DNA of 64,000 bases from Colias croceus (lineage: Eukaryota; Arthropoda; Insecta; Lepidoptera; Pieridae), in NCBI RefSeq assembly GCF_905220415.1, contig NC_059543.1, positions 4,030,001-4,094,000 of the forward strand, given 5' to 3'. Within the stretch, counting starts at the first letter, position 1. Every line of letters starts with the position of its first letter. Below are positions 46,301-56,900 of this stretch, piece after piece. Position numbers and translations under genes: made by a program. The notes beneath the pieces were generated by a model. It worked only from the letters and a program-made list of their open reading frames with translations. It was not told where the DNA came from and did not search any database.

Positions 46301-49300
46301 TCCCAGAAGAATTAGCAATGTAAAAAAAATCTCATTGAAAGAACTATTATTAAAATTATATAATGACAACAATGTCGTTTTAAATCTAACAATAGAAGCA
46401 TTATACAAATGAGCTCTAACACTTTTTCTAAATTGATAAAACTTTACTTAGTTGTATAAATAATTTTTCTCTTTAAATAGATTGTAATTAATCCTGAGAG
46501 CAATTATTAGCCCACATTCCAATTATTTTCAATTAACTTCACATTGGTTGCTGTCAGTGCTTAATTGGCGAGTTTGATAACAACTGTTGAAAAGCTATAC
46601 TAATTGTTTATAATTAGTTAATTAAAATTAGTTATGAATTATTGTTGAAAATTTATTTTATGGTTTACTGATTTCACAGAGAAATTTCAACTATGTTTGA
46701 CATAAATAAATCATCACTACATAGTATAAAACAAAGTCGCCTTCTCAGTCCCTATGTATGCTTAAATCTTTAAAATTAGGCAACGGATTTATATGCTGTT
46801 TTTTGAGATATTATTTATTAATTATTAGACAAAGCGGGCGAAGCCGCGTGATGTTCGCTAGTATTACAGAAAGTAATCATAATATTTTAGTTTTTACACA
46901 TTTTGCAATAGAGTAAAAACTTAAATGTAATATGATTGGAAATAATAATTAAAAATAGCTTTAACAAAACAGACAATATTGAATAGATGAAACAAAGTTC
47001 AGGTAAGTAGGTATATATATCATAGTTCAAAGATTAGGATACAGTAAAAAAATATTCTCTACCATTTTTTTTTTTCGTGAATCAGAGGTAAATATTAAGA
47101 ATAGTTATATTCAGAAGTAGGTCAAATACAGGGTGGCTCTGAAATACGTTGACAACTTATTTTACGATTTATTTTATTTTTCTTTTACACAGTATAACGG
47201 TGACTACTAAATAATAAAAATACAGTATTATTTTAATGTAAATATATATTTATTTTCAAAATAACCACCTTTAGCTTTAATACAAAGGCTTATACGTTTT
47301 CTGAAGTTTTCGACGATTTTCCGTAACTCCTCTTCAGATATTTTGTCCCACTCACAAGTAAGTGTTGCCTTCATCGCGTCTACACTTCTGTGTGAAGTTG
47401 CACAGGCCCTCGCCTCTAGAATTGATCATACGCTGAAATCCATTTGATTAAAATCTGGTGAAAATGGAGGCCATTCCTTGGAACTTATGAACTCTGGGAA
47501 ATGGTCCATACATCACTACTGCACATTTGAGGCCCTATGAGATGGAGCAGAGTCCTGTTGAAAAGTCCACGGTTGGTCACTGAAGTGCTGCTGGCTCCAA
47601 GGAAGAACTACACTCTCCAAAATATCGCGTCGGTATATTTTTTGATTCACTTTCACACCTTTTTTTACGAAAACAAGAGGAGTTTTGCCTGTTGAGCAAA
47701 TGCCACGCCAAACCATGACTGAATCCGGTTTTTGCCGAAGGGGGATAATTGCTGTGGCTCCACGGCGACTAGAAGAGTAAACTCTATCGTTTTGGCGGTT
47801 ATGAGATTGTTCAATTTGAAAAAAAAAATTCATCTGTGAAAAAAATATTTTTCCACGCTTCACCAGCGGAGCGCGCTTTCAGTAAGCGACATCTTTCAAG
47901 GCGTATTTTTTTATCTTTATGATCCACCCGCTGTGCTTTTCGCAGCTTGTATTCTGTTAACTTGAGCTCATTTTTAACAACTCGTTGTAACGTTGAATGA
48001 CTTAAAACTAAGTCTCGAGCCATTTTTCTTACCTCGGCTTGTGAATTGCGGGTCAATCTTTATTTGATGATATGTCGAAGCCTAGGCGTCCTCACAGTTA
48101 TTTTTCTGCCTCTTCCCAGACGGTCACCGAGATGGCCAAGCTCATCGAAGCGTTTAATAGCAGAAGAAAATAACTGCCGACTGATACCGAGAAGTCGCAC
48201 TACCTCGCATTGCCGCTTACCAGCCTCATATAAGGATATTATTGCACCTCGTTGAGCATACATAGTAAAAAATGACTAATTTTAAATTTATTCTTTTCAC
48301 AAATAACGTTAATTTGGCGCCAAAACATGTGAAAATAATAATTATAAAACAATAGTAACGCAGCATGTACCATTTTTGAAATTTATTATTTTGAAATTTG
48401 TCAACGTAATTTAGAACCACCCTGTATATTGTAAGCTAGGTCAAGGACAGTTTAATTGTGAGTTTTATCTTCATAGCAGACAATGCTTAATAAGTGCATG
48501 AGAATAAGTCTTGAGTCAGTAAAGTACTGTATAATTTATTACCATATTGGAATATAAGTATTTCACGTATATTTAATCCTAGCTGATTTAATGTGATCTA
48601 AAATTGTTAAAAAATATTACAATTAAGAACCAAAAATAGAATATCAAACTATAACTGAAAATGTGAATCTTTTATCATTAATTATTGAAATCTCAACTAA
48701 GCTTGGAGTATTTAATAAAAAAAATATAAAAGCATAATTTTTTATTTATAATAATAATTTAAAATTTGTTTTCTAACAAATATATGTATTTTTTTATTTT
48801 ACACACTGTACACTGTAGCTTATCGGCTGAGTTAATACACAAAATACAATAAAGGACGTCTCATTGGCATAGTGATTAGTACATTTTACTGCAGAGGTAT
48901 TTGGATTGGGAATTTTCAATTATACCTTGAAGTCAGGAAGAACTGAAGCTTATTCTTTCTGGGTTCAATGAATTACAAATATAATAAAATTCACAATTCA
49001 TATGAATTATTAAAATTAATTTTGTATGTAAAAGGTTTTTCCAATTAGAAATTTTCCAATTTTGAATGACTTAATCACCATGTTCAGGATCCATCGCCCA
49101 TTTTTGCAAGTGACTACTATCAAGCTGATTTTCCGTTTGTAGCTTTATTTGATGAGACGCCCATTAATTTCGTGTACGAAACTCTGGATTGTGGTAGCTA
49201 ACAGAGATAACAAGGATAAAATTTTTTGATTTGATGGTTCTCAAATATTTATTACTAACTGAAGTTTTTTTTGTTCAATCTCAAGATAATTGTCTAAATT

Positions 49301-50422
49301 ATCCGAAAAAATATTTGTACTACACAGGCGCGGTCCCAGCGGGGTGGTCACGGGGGACATGACCCCCCCCAAAATCGTACTCGATAAAATAGAAAAAAAT
49401 TCTTATACTGTACAATATATAAAAAACTGGTGCAAATCGGAGTCACTCGCACATCTAAAGTTCTGTTTAAACCTGTTTTTAATCCCTTGCAAATGTTGAA
49501 ATTTGCGAAAAGCAGCTAACGGCTTCCGACTCGCACTTGGCTGGTTTTTTTATAATATATTGTACAGTATAAGAATTTTTTTTCTATTTTATCGAGTATG
49601 ATTTTCTCAAGTTTTTGCTTATCACTTCTTCTTCACGTGAATACGATATTTGGCGAGTACGGTTGGGGGGGGGGGGGATTCCATACCTTTCCAGCTGCGT
49701 GTCCCCCCCCAAAATGTCAGGCTGGGACCGCGCCTGGTCCTACAAAATCTATGGTTTGTTCAAAGTCCCCCTTTCCAAAGTGTATTGATAACGATATTAT
49801 TGATTACTAACAAGCTGATTTTTTGTTTTCACTTAGTTAATGTTTATATAATTCAACAGACATATAAATTGTCCTACAAATTGCGTAATAAATATTTGAG
49901 AAACATCAAATCAAAAAATTTCATCCTTGTTATCTCTGTTAGCTACCACAATCGAGAGTTTCGTACACGAAATTATTAGGCGTCTCATCAAAATAAAGCT
50001 ACACACGGAAAATCAGCTTGATAGTAGTCAGTTGCAAAAATGGGCGATGGATCCTGAACTATTATTATAAAATTGAATATAAAGTTTAAATTAAAGCAAA
50101 CTACTCACAATAAACTTGAATTGTGCAACATCTGGACAATTTCACCGATAGCTTTTAGTTTATCATCATTAACTCGTAACCAGTAGTTAAATGCAACTGT
50201 TAATTTGGCTCTCATCTGCTTTCCTGGCACTTGCTGGATATATGTGAATGGCAACAGCAGTTTCTTTAACAAAAAAGTACATTAATATAAAAATAAAGTA
50301 CCCTTTTTTAAATATTTAATGAGTAAAAGCTTCAAATATAGATTAGTTTTTAAAATATATTTTTGATAATAATTTACCTCTTCTTGGCTTTTATTCCCAG
50401 ATTTAGTAAGTAAGTGCGTCAT
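43319..50422 (-). CDS. GGPPS: Geranylgeranyl diphosphate synthase, canonical copy C
   Basis: Eight exons on the minus strand, 309 residues: 50422-50378, 50263-50109, 45939-45795, 45472-45352, 45040-44901, 44793-44691, 44143-44016, 43411-43319. All family blocks are canonical: PGKQMRAKLTVAFNYW, MLHNSSLLLDDIEDNSILRR, VAHSIYGI, INAANYVMMI, LELHRGQGMEIYWRDN, KTGGLFMLAIRLMQLFSD, QIRDDYCNL, YFENKSYCDDISEGKFSFP and RLGGNPHL. The enzyme adds isopentenyl diphosphate to make C20 geranylgeranyl diphosphate, used for protein prenylation (the Drosophila ortholog is quemao). It lacks the small sixth exon of A and B. It lies opposite to them and head to head with the FAM149-like gene. Intron 2 (4.2 kb) is packed with transposons. 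Confidence 0.95.
43822..44009 (-). mobile_element. Helitron abutting the splice donor of GGPPS-C exon 7
   Basis: On the minus strand it starts TCACTTAACTACACAGTATA, shares AACAAAGTCGC with the copy at 46714-46861, and ends GCGAAGCCGCGGGCGGTATGCTAG. It begins right after the intron's first six bases (GTACTA), so the splice donor context is partly at the Helitron junction. Confidence 0.75.
44231..44403 (-). mobile_element. Short Helitron in GGPPS-C intron
   Basis: On the minus strand it starts TCTTCTATAATATAAAAATG, ends GGGCGAAGCCGGGGCGGACC then GCTAG, and is flanked by A and T. A third Helitron type, common in Lepidoptera. Confidence 0.8.
45160..45300 (+). mobile_element. Possible tRNA-derived SINE
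   Basis: Contains an A-box-like TGGTACAGTGGTGAGA and a B-box-like GGGTTCAATGC about 25 bp later, followed by an unrelated body and a T-rich end. Consistent with a tRNA-headed SINE; family not identified. Confidence 0.4.
46714..46861 (+). mobile_element. Short Helitron in GGPPS-C intron 2
   Basis: Starts TCACTACATAGTATAAAACA after A and ends AGCGGGCGAAGCCGCG...CGCTAG before T. Same family as 43822-44009 but opposite orientation. Confidence 0.75.
47129..48424 (-). mobile_element. Tc1/mariner element (DD37D, maT-like), decayed
   Basis: 1296 bp with inverted ends CAGGGTGGCTCTGAAATACG and the matching GTAATTTAGAACCACCCTG, flanked by TA on both sides (47127-47128, 48425-48426). It encodes a degenerate transposase on the minus strand (47228-48263). 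It sits in intron 2 of GGPPS-C in the same orientation as the gene. Confidence 0.9.
47228..48263 (-). pseudogene. maT-like mariner transposase pseudogene
   Basis: Fragments in three frames cover a full-length transposase of about 345 residues. N-terminal helix-turn-helix: AIISLYEAGKRQCEVVRLLG and SAIKRFDELG. Linker: KMARDLVLSHSTLQRVVKNE. Catalytic region: FFTDEFFFQIEQSHNRQNDR (first Asp), FQQDSAPSHRA (second Asp) and FSPDFNQMDF (third Asp). The spacing from the second to the third Asp is 37 residues, counting through two in-frame stops. C-terminus: SVDAMKATLTCEWDKISEEE and CIKAKGGYFE. Frameshifts near 48058 and 47830 and the two stops make it inactive. It is described as it stands. Confidence 0.85.
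49083..50058. mobile_element. Foldback element, arms about 175 bp, in GGPPS-C intron 2
   Basis: The left arm starts TTCAGGATCCATCGCCCATT at 49083 and runs to about 49260. The right arm is its inverse with modest divergence, ending TGGATCCTGAA at 50058. A hAT-like MITE is nested inside at 49325-49736. The right end lies 50 bp from the exon at 50109. Confidence 0.75.
49325..49736. mobile_element. Nested hAT-like MITE
   Basis: Ends CAGGCGCGGTCCCAGC and GCTGGGACCGCGCCTG are exact inverses. Flanks GTACTACA (49317-49324) and GTCCTACA (49737-49744) are an 8-bp duplication with one change. The interior also folds back (TACTCGATAAAATAGAAAAA against its inverse) and contains runs of 8-13 C's or G's. 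Confidence 0.75.
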
Positions 50423-51093
50423 TTTTGTTTTTATGTGTTTTAATAATCGGACAATTGGAATATTAAAATGAAAACGATGTACAAAAGGTGTAAAGATTAA
50501 TTCGGATACTGCGGTTTGCGGGTTGCGGCACTGCGGTGTAACGATTATATATAGTAAACACAGTCATAAATACAGTTAGAGTATATTTGTGAATATGATA
50601 GATACGATAGTCTGATACACGGTCAAAATAATTAAAGAAGATGATCAATACAATAATATTTTTAATTGCCGGCTGAAACGAATCACACAAATTCACATCC
50701 ACATTATCCACAGAGACAGAAACTGACAGAAACTGGGGTTCTTATAATTTTCTAAAATCTGTCATATGTCATCGTGAACATTTGACACTTGTGACTTGAG
50801 TAAAACTATATAATATTGTCATCTGTTTTCGGCCAAGTCCAATAAAATATTTAGGTACATATTATGTCTGAAGATTGGTCTGAAGACTGTGAGACTCTGT
50901 GGTCAACAATCAACATCAATGTCAAATTGTGATTAATCAGATCATAGCTTGTCAGGTGTTTATCAATAAAATAATTTAATTTGAATTATTTTCACTTTAC
51001 TGAAATTGCTGGTTTTATTTGTTGTATATCAGGTTCTTGTTTATATTGAATATGACAAATAGATCGTGTTTATTAGTATTTTTTAATTAAATT
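50423..51093. promoter_or_regulatory. Divergent start region of GGPPS-C and the FAM149-like gene
   Basis: The two coding starts lie 671 bp apart on opposite strands. This stretch must hold both 5' UTRs, and probably both promoters unless a further upstream non-coding exon exists. No core motif could be assigned. Confidence 0.5.
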
Positions 51094-52460
51094 ATGTCTG
51101 CCCGAAATTATTTGTCTGCACGAGAGAAAAGTAACATTAGAGGAGATTGTTTACCGTATATTAACCATCAAAAATTTGCTCGTCGTTCAGAGGTGCCTGT
51201 GCTCTCTGCAAATGAATACAATTTGGTAAACAGAAATTTAATTTATTCGTACAATCATCATTTTGCTGGAGATAGTTTAGAGCGGTCAGGCACCCCTTTT
51301 TCAGATTTCTTCTCTGAGAGCGAAACTGGTGAGGCTTTTATCGGTCGACATTATTTCTGTTCGTAAATCATAAATTAAACAATTAAATTTTGTTAAGGAA
51401 CTCCAGACTTTCAAAGTGAAGAGAGTGACAGTAGTGCAGGGTCGGTGTTGAAAAGAAATACAGCGGAAGCGACGAAAACATTAGCAGACGAGTGGGACCG
51501 AATAGAGAGAACGCTCTACGATGAGGACGGGGAAAAGTGCATGCGCCCTCAGATCATTGAGGAGTGCAAACAGTGGCAACAGTTGCATCCACAACTTAGG
51601 TTATTTTCTTTACTTTCTTTTGATTCATTGATCTTATAATTCATAAATATTAATCAAAGCTATTATTGAGTAATCAATTTCCATGTTTAAATTAATGTAT
51701 TGTTATTTAATGAACATTTAATGCTTGCAGGGTCATTGGCAAAGGTCTGCCAACACCAGACAGAAGACTGCATTATAGACAAATTGAGCATGAGGAGATC
51801 ATTGCAATGCATTACAGTGACTATGAACAGTTCAGTGAAAGTGAGGAACGGCAATCACAGAGCAGCACAGACGTCACACCAACCAATTCTCCCAGAGCCT
51901 CTCTTGAAGACATGCACAATACAAAACTTTCAAGGGAGAAAACATCTTACAGCACATATGGACCAGATATTGATGTTTCAGACACATTTAGCTCCCTCTT
52001 ACACATCACCCCCATACAAATCAGAAGTCCTTCACATAAGAAGAAACAGAGTCAGTCTATTCTTAGATCAGACATAGCTTCATCCAAATGGATGAAGACT
52101 CATCGGCCAGATTCATCTATTAACTTTGGAAGGAACAGTGCAAAGTCATATATTTCGTTGGATACAAAGAATTTGTGTAATCTAAACTCAGTGGAACAGA
52201 AGAAAAACAACAACAGGGTCTTTACAGCAAGGTTAAGGGATATGTCTCACTTACAGCCTTTAAATTCTCCCGACATTCAACATGGAATATCAAAATATCA
52301 AAATGGAATGCAGCCACAGTATAATATAAGAAAAGTATCATTACCTCCTTTATTATTAGAAGAAGAGAAAAAAAAAGTTAGTTTTGGATCTGCCAAGAAA
52401 CAAACTAAATATCGAAAGAACAATAAAATGCATCATTTTGATAAATATAAGCACTCTTAA
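51094..52460 (+). CDS. FAM149-like protein (DUF3719 domain)
   Basis: Three exons, 388 residues: 51094-51328, 51398-51599, 51731-52460. The conserved block spans the second junction: TLADEWDRIERTLYDEDGEK, then RPQIIEECKQWQQLHPQLRV and IGKGLPTPDR. This matches the W..IE..LY.. / EEC.EW....PHLRV.G pattern of the FAM149 family, which includes the cilium-linked FAM149B1. Before it lies a Ser/Glu-rich N-terminus (SGTPFSDFFSESETG), after it a long Ser/Thr/Lys-rich tail, probably disordered, ending in basic residues (KKVSFGSAKKQTKYRKNNKM). No signal peptide or membrane segment. Family call rests on motif memory; the gene model itself is solid. Both introns are short (69 and 131 bp). Confidence 0.7.
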
Positions 52461-52917
52461 TAATTGTTAGGTGCATTATTGTCTGATATTATTATCTTGT
52501 TGAATTTGTTAAACTTTACACTGGACAGAAATTATGATCATCTAACATGATCATTATTTACTATTTTAAGAATTGCAATTTGATTTAACATTATCCACAA
52601 TATGAGATACATTCCTATAAATCTATTTTTATCAGTATTACAAAATCTAGTCATAAATAATTATAAAATATTTAGATTTCAAATATTTAATAGCATAATA
52701 TGTATGCTTTGTATATAAGAAAAATTTATGAATATTAAACTTATTTTCTCAAATATTATGTCTCTTTTATTTTAACAGGGTGATTTTAATGGTTTAATTT
52801 TTAATAATATTGGGCAAATTAAACTATTCTGCCAGTGCTTGGTTCTGTTTATCTTCATACCAAATTTAATCCAAATCGGTTCAGTTATAGACCAGGGTCG
52901 ATAATTTTTGAAACAAA
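52461..52917. other. 3' flank of the FAM149-like gene
   Basis: AT-rich 3' UTR-like DNA with AATATTAAA near 52730, then unassigned repeat-like sequence (CCAAATTTAATCCAAATCGG). Confidence 0.4.
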
Positions 52918-53960
52918 AGAAAATAGAAGTAGGTTGAAACCAATTAGAAAAGGAGGGGAATGTGATAAAAATTAAAGGAAAAATAAATTACAGACAATCC
53001 GAGTTCGGGAAGTGGGAGCTTTTAAAGCTAAAAAATGGTTTCTCTTGATTTCCGACAAAACTACAAGTCCTATGGAAAAAAATTCAATAGCAAAGTTGTA
53101 GGTAATAAAAAGTTCTACAACTTTTCTATTAACAATTTTTTCACATAACCTCAAAATTTAGGTGAAAAATTCAAAAAACCAAGTTTTTGGTTTTTTATTT
53201 ATATCTTTTTCAAAAAAAAAAAATTTCTACAAAATTTGGTGAAAACTTACTTTATTATGTCCCAAATACACTGTAATTTATTTGATTGAAAATATTTATT
53301 TTTTCGCCTTATTTCAACTTAATGCCAAAAAAACAACCAAATTTTCAATCGAAAATTCTGAAGTCAAAATATCAGCTTTTTTAAAAAAAATTGGGGGCTT
53401 TTTGTTCGCTGAAATATCTACTTTCTGATGGTGTAAAATATAATGTAAATTAGCATAGTAAATTTACTCAGAAAATGCATACAAAAATTGTGATAATGAG
53501 CTTTTACTAAATCAGGCACACTTCTCGAACTCTTTATTTTCTCTTGTATCGGCTTTTCGTTAACATTTCAAAAGAAATATTTTCAATCAAATAAATTACA
53601 GTGTATTTGGGACATAATAAAGTAAGTTTTCACCAAATTTTGTAGAAAATGTTTTTTGAAAAAGATATAAGTAAATAAAAAACCAAAAACTTGGTTTTTT
53701 GAATTTTTCACCAAAATTTTGAGGTTATGTGAAAAAATTGTTAATAGAAAAGTTGTAGAACTTTTTATTACCTACAACTTTGCTATTGAATTTTTTTCCA
53801 TAGGACTTGTAGTTTTACGGAAATCCAGAGAAACCATTTTTTAGCCTTAAAAGCTCCCCCCCTCCCACTTCCCGAACTCGGATTGTCTGTAATTTATTTT
53901 TCCTTTAATTTTTATCACATTCCCTTCCTTTTCTAATGGGTTTCATCCTACTACTATTTT
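52918..53960. mobile_element. Large foldback element with about 385-bp arms
   Basis: The left arm (52918-53300) and right arm (53571-53960) are inverse copies with few differences, sharing for example CAGACAATCCGAGTTCGGGA, TGGAGATTT-type and CAAATACACTGTAATTTATT words. The loop is about 270 bp. It has no coding potential. A transcript across it would form a long hairpin. Exact ends and target duplication are not clear. Confidence 0.75.
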
Positions 53961-56900
53961 TTTAGGTTTTTATAATTCTGGAAGGAATTGGCCCTGGTGT
54001 ATTAGGCGTAAAGCATTTATGAGTCACAATAGGTATAATATATCCAACTGCAATATTGGATCATTTTTAAAATCGGTAGTGTAGTTCTTAAGATATTAAG
54101 TAAGTAACTAATAAACTTGTAAAACATTTTAAATATCGCGAAATCTATCGCAATTTGATCGCAATTTTTCCTAAGAGTAACTAGATAGGTACCAGCATCA
54201 CAGATAATAAAATACTAGTCCTAAATACTAGACCAGCTCCAGCAGTCAGCACGCTATTTCACAGATCATTTTCAAGTTTCATGCCTCCTAAGTCCTAACG
54301 ATCCTTGGACCTAAAAATAATATCGTAAAATCGCTGCATTTCCATTTTCCTTAGTTTCTTACACTGTTCAGGCACAGTATTACCGTGGTTCAGGCTTCAG
54401 CATCAGCAGTTCAGGCAGCGATTTATATTAATTAATACTTTCATTAAAAATTTTCAGTGGTTTATAATAGGTAAGATTTGTGATCTAAATCGGTCAGTAT
54501 GAAGTTATGAGAATATAGATAGGTACTTACATAGAATTTATAGATACACAATATAGAAGTTCACTTATTTAACTCAAATGTATATAAAGCATAAAAAATA
54601 AACAACTCAAGTGTCAACAGGAAACAGAGCTTAGCTCCTCTACATATAAAAGACATACAGATTCAATTTGGTGTAGCAAGAGGTATTTTTGGAGAAAAAT
54701 CAAACACAATGTTCAAATACAAATACAGAATTTATTTGATATTTACATTATTTGCAATTTATTAACAATCAACATCAACAATATTAAATAATTTGTTCTT
54801 GTGGTGTGATACATATTTGAAACAGTCAGGTAATTTTGCCCGCGTTGTGCAGTCAATAATCATTTTGCAATTGCTTCTGTGCATAAAGCAACATTTTCAT
54901 TACGAGAATAAAATAAATGAAAATGTTGCTATTAAGATTTGTGTCGAGGCATTAAACTATGTAAAGTTAAGATGTTTTAAATGAGCAACAATTAAACTAA
55001 TAGGTGTCTAAAATAAGAATTAATAATGCAAAATAATGAGGTCAAATAATACCACCATTTCTATTTGATTATTGCTCATTTTAAATGCTTATCAACATAA
55101 TATTATATATTTTTTATTGCACTGAATTTGCATAACTTTACCTTTAATCAACGTATATATGAAGATATATTTTTATGAAGCATTTTGGTCGAAACCAAAC
55201 TTAATAGTAATAATAATTAATGCGCCTGAAGAAATGTTTTGTCCAATGTTTGTTGTTACCTACGCTAAGTTTTTCGGACCAAAGTTTAGGGCTACGATGC
55301 AATAAAAATTGCAACAATAATCCAGCCTATCAAACCCGTTAAAAGGCGGTTCTATCGATCGTTGATCACTTTGGACTGAATTATCTATTGCGCCTGTTCA
55401 CCGCTACAATGTGGCCACCACAGCATCATACTTTAAAACGTACACATTTATTTAAATATCCTCTGTAGCACTCTTGAAGAGAACTCATTAGATTTTCTCG
55501 TTTAATATTTCAAGTGTCAGGTGTGTCTGTAAAAATAATGACATAAATGGACTAGTAAATTATAATGTATAAGTAATACAAGAAACGCAGCAAGCTTAAA
55601 TACTAGGGCTGTCAACATCTACGACGACTTCTATATTGAGGCAAAAATAAGCTTGGTTTAAATAGATACATAATTTTTATTCTGCGTATTACAAATTTAA
55701 ATATATTCAGCTGTTTGATGGCCACACGAAGGTTTAGCTTTGGCACTGGTATTATTTTAATGATCAAGCGTTAGTGTTTATTAGAATGATTTTAAATATC
55801 TATAACTCTTAATACCTAGAATTCATAAGAGGTTAAATTTAAGCTTAGGGTTAGACCATTTAACGTTTGGGCAGTCTAGATTCCGTATGGACGCGTGTGC
55901 CACACACCGTACCGGACACCGGACACCAGACACCGGACACCGGACACCGGTACACGGGTACACCAGTGCCAACTCAGAACGAAAAGGGCAGCGTCTGACC
56001 GTCATTGCCAGAGAGCAATCGTGATATTAGTTAAGTACTATTTTAATTTATATATAATATAATAAAATGTTATAATTTTATTTACCTCACAGCCATCATT
56101 ATATATTGATACTACGTTAATTAAGAGAAGACTATGCGTGTAACGTTAGAATAGATGGCATCAGCTTACAAAAATGGTCTAGCGAATATTCGTAGAGCGT
56201 TTAAGATTTCATATACGTATATATAGTACATAAAAAATTCAATCTGTTCTAAAAACGTTAACAACCTCAAGCTATTAGCAATAGTCAACAATGATGTTAA
56301 ATCTAGGATTTTAATGCACACTGAACATGAAACTACCTATGTACTTACAAATAGGCATTATGTGATTGATATCGAATTAGACGTCGCGTCGTTAACTTGC
56401 CTGAATATCGTTGATTAGCAATCGTGATCAATACAGGAACTAATATAACAATATCAGAATTGAACCGAACATCTTTACCCGTGATATTTAATGGTATTAT
56501 ATCTAAATAATTTTTGTGCGTGTGCACAGAAAATTGAGTGAAGAATGAATAATATAGTATAATGAAGAAATTGTGATAAGTATTCCGATTGGCACAGAAT
56601 TATTGAAAGTCAAGATGTGAAACTTGGTTTACAATAACAAAGGCTATGATATTTAAGATCCAATTTGTTAAATGTAGTGTACCGTGTACATTAGGACAGT
56701 TAATAACTTTTTACAGAATTTATAGTTAGAGAAAAGGTAGGTACTACGAATTACGAATGGTCGATGGTAGTATAGTATGGATGGTTTTACCAAACTGGAT
56801 CCATGGATGAAAACAATGACAAATAGTGATACAATTTACACCTAGCAACACGATTCATACGACTCACGAGTCACACATCGTTAAAAATTACGTACGACAA

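Noticed and set aside
48855..48970. Second tRNA-like SINE head in GGPPS-C intron 2
   Set aside because: An A-box-like TGGCATAGTGATTAGT is present, but no convincing B box or tail was found.
55823..56005. ORF with GVRCPV repeats
   Set aside because: Produced by the short CCGGACA tandem repeat; no other support.
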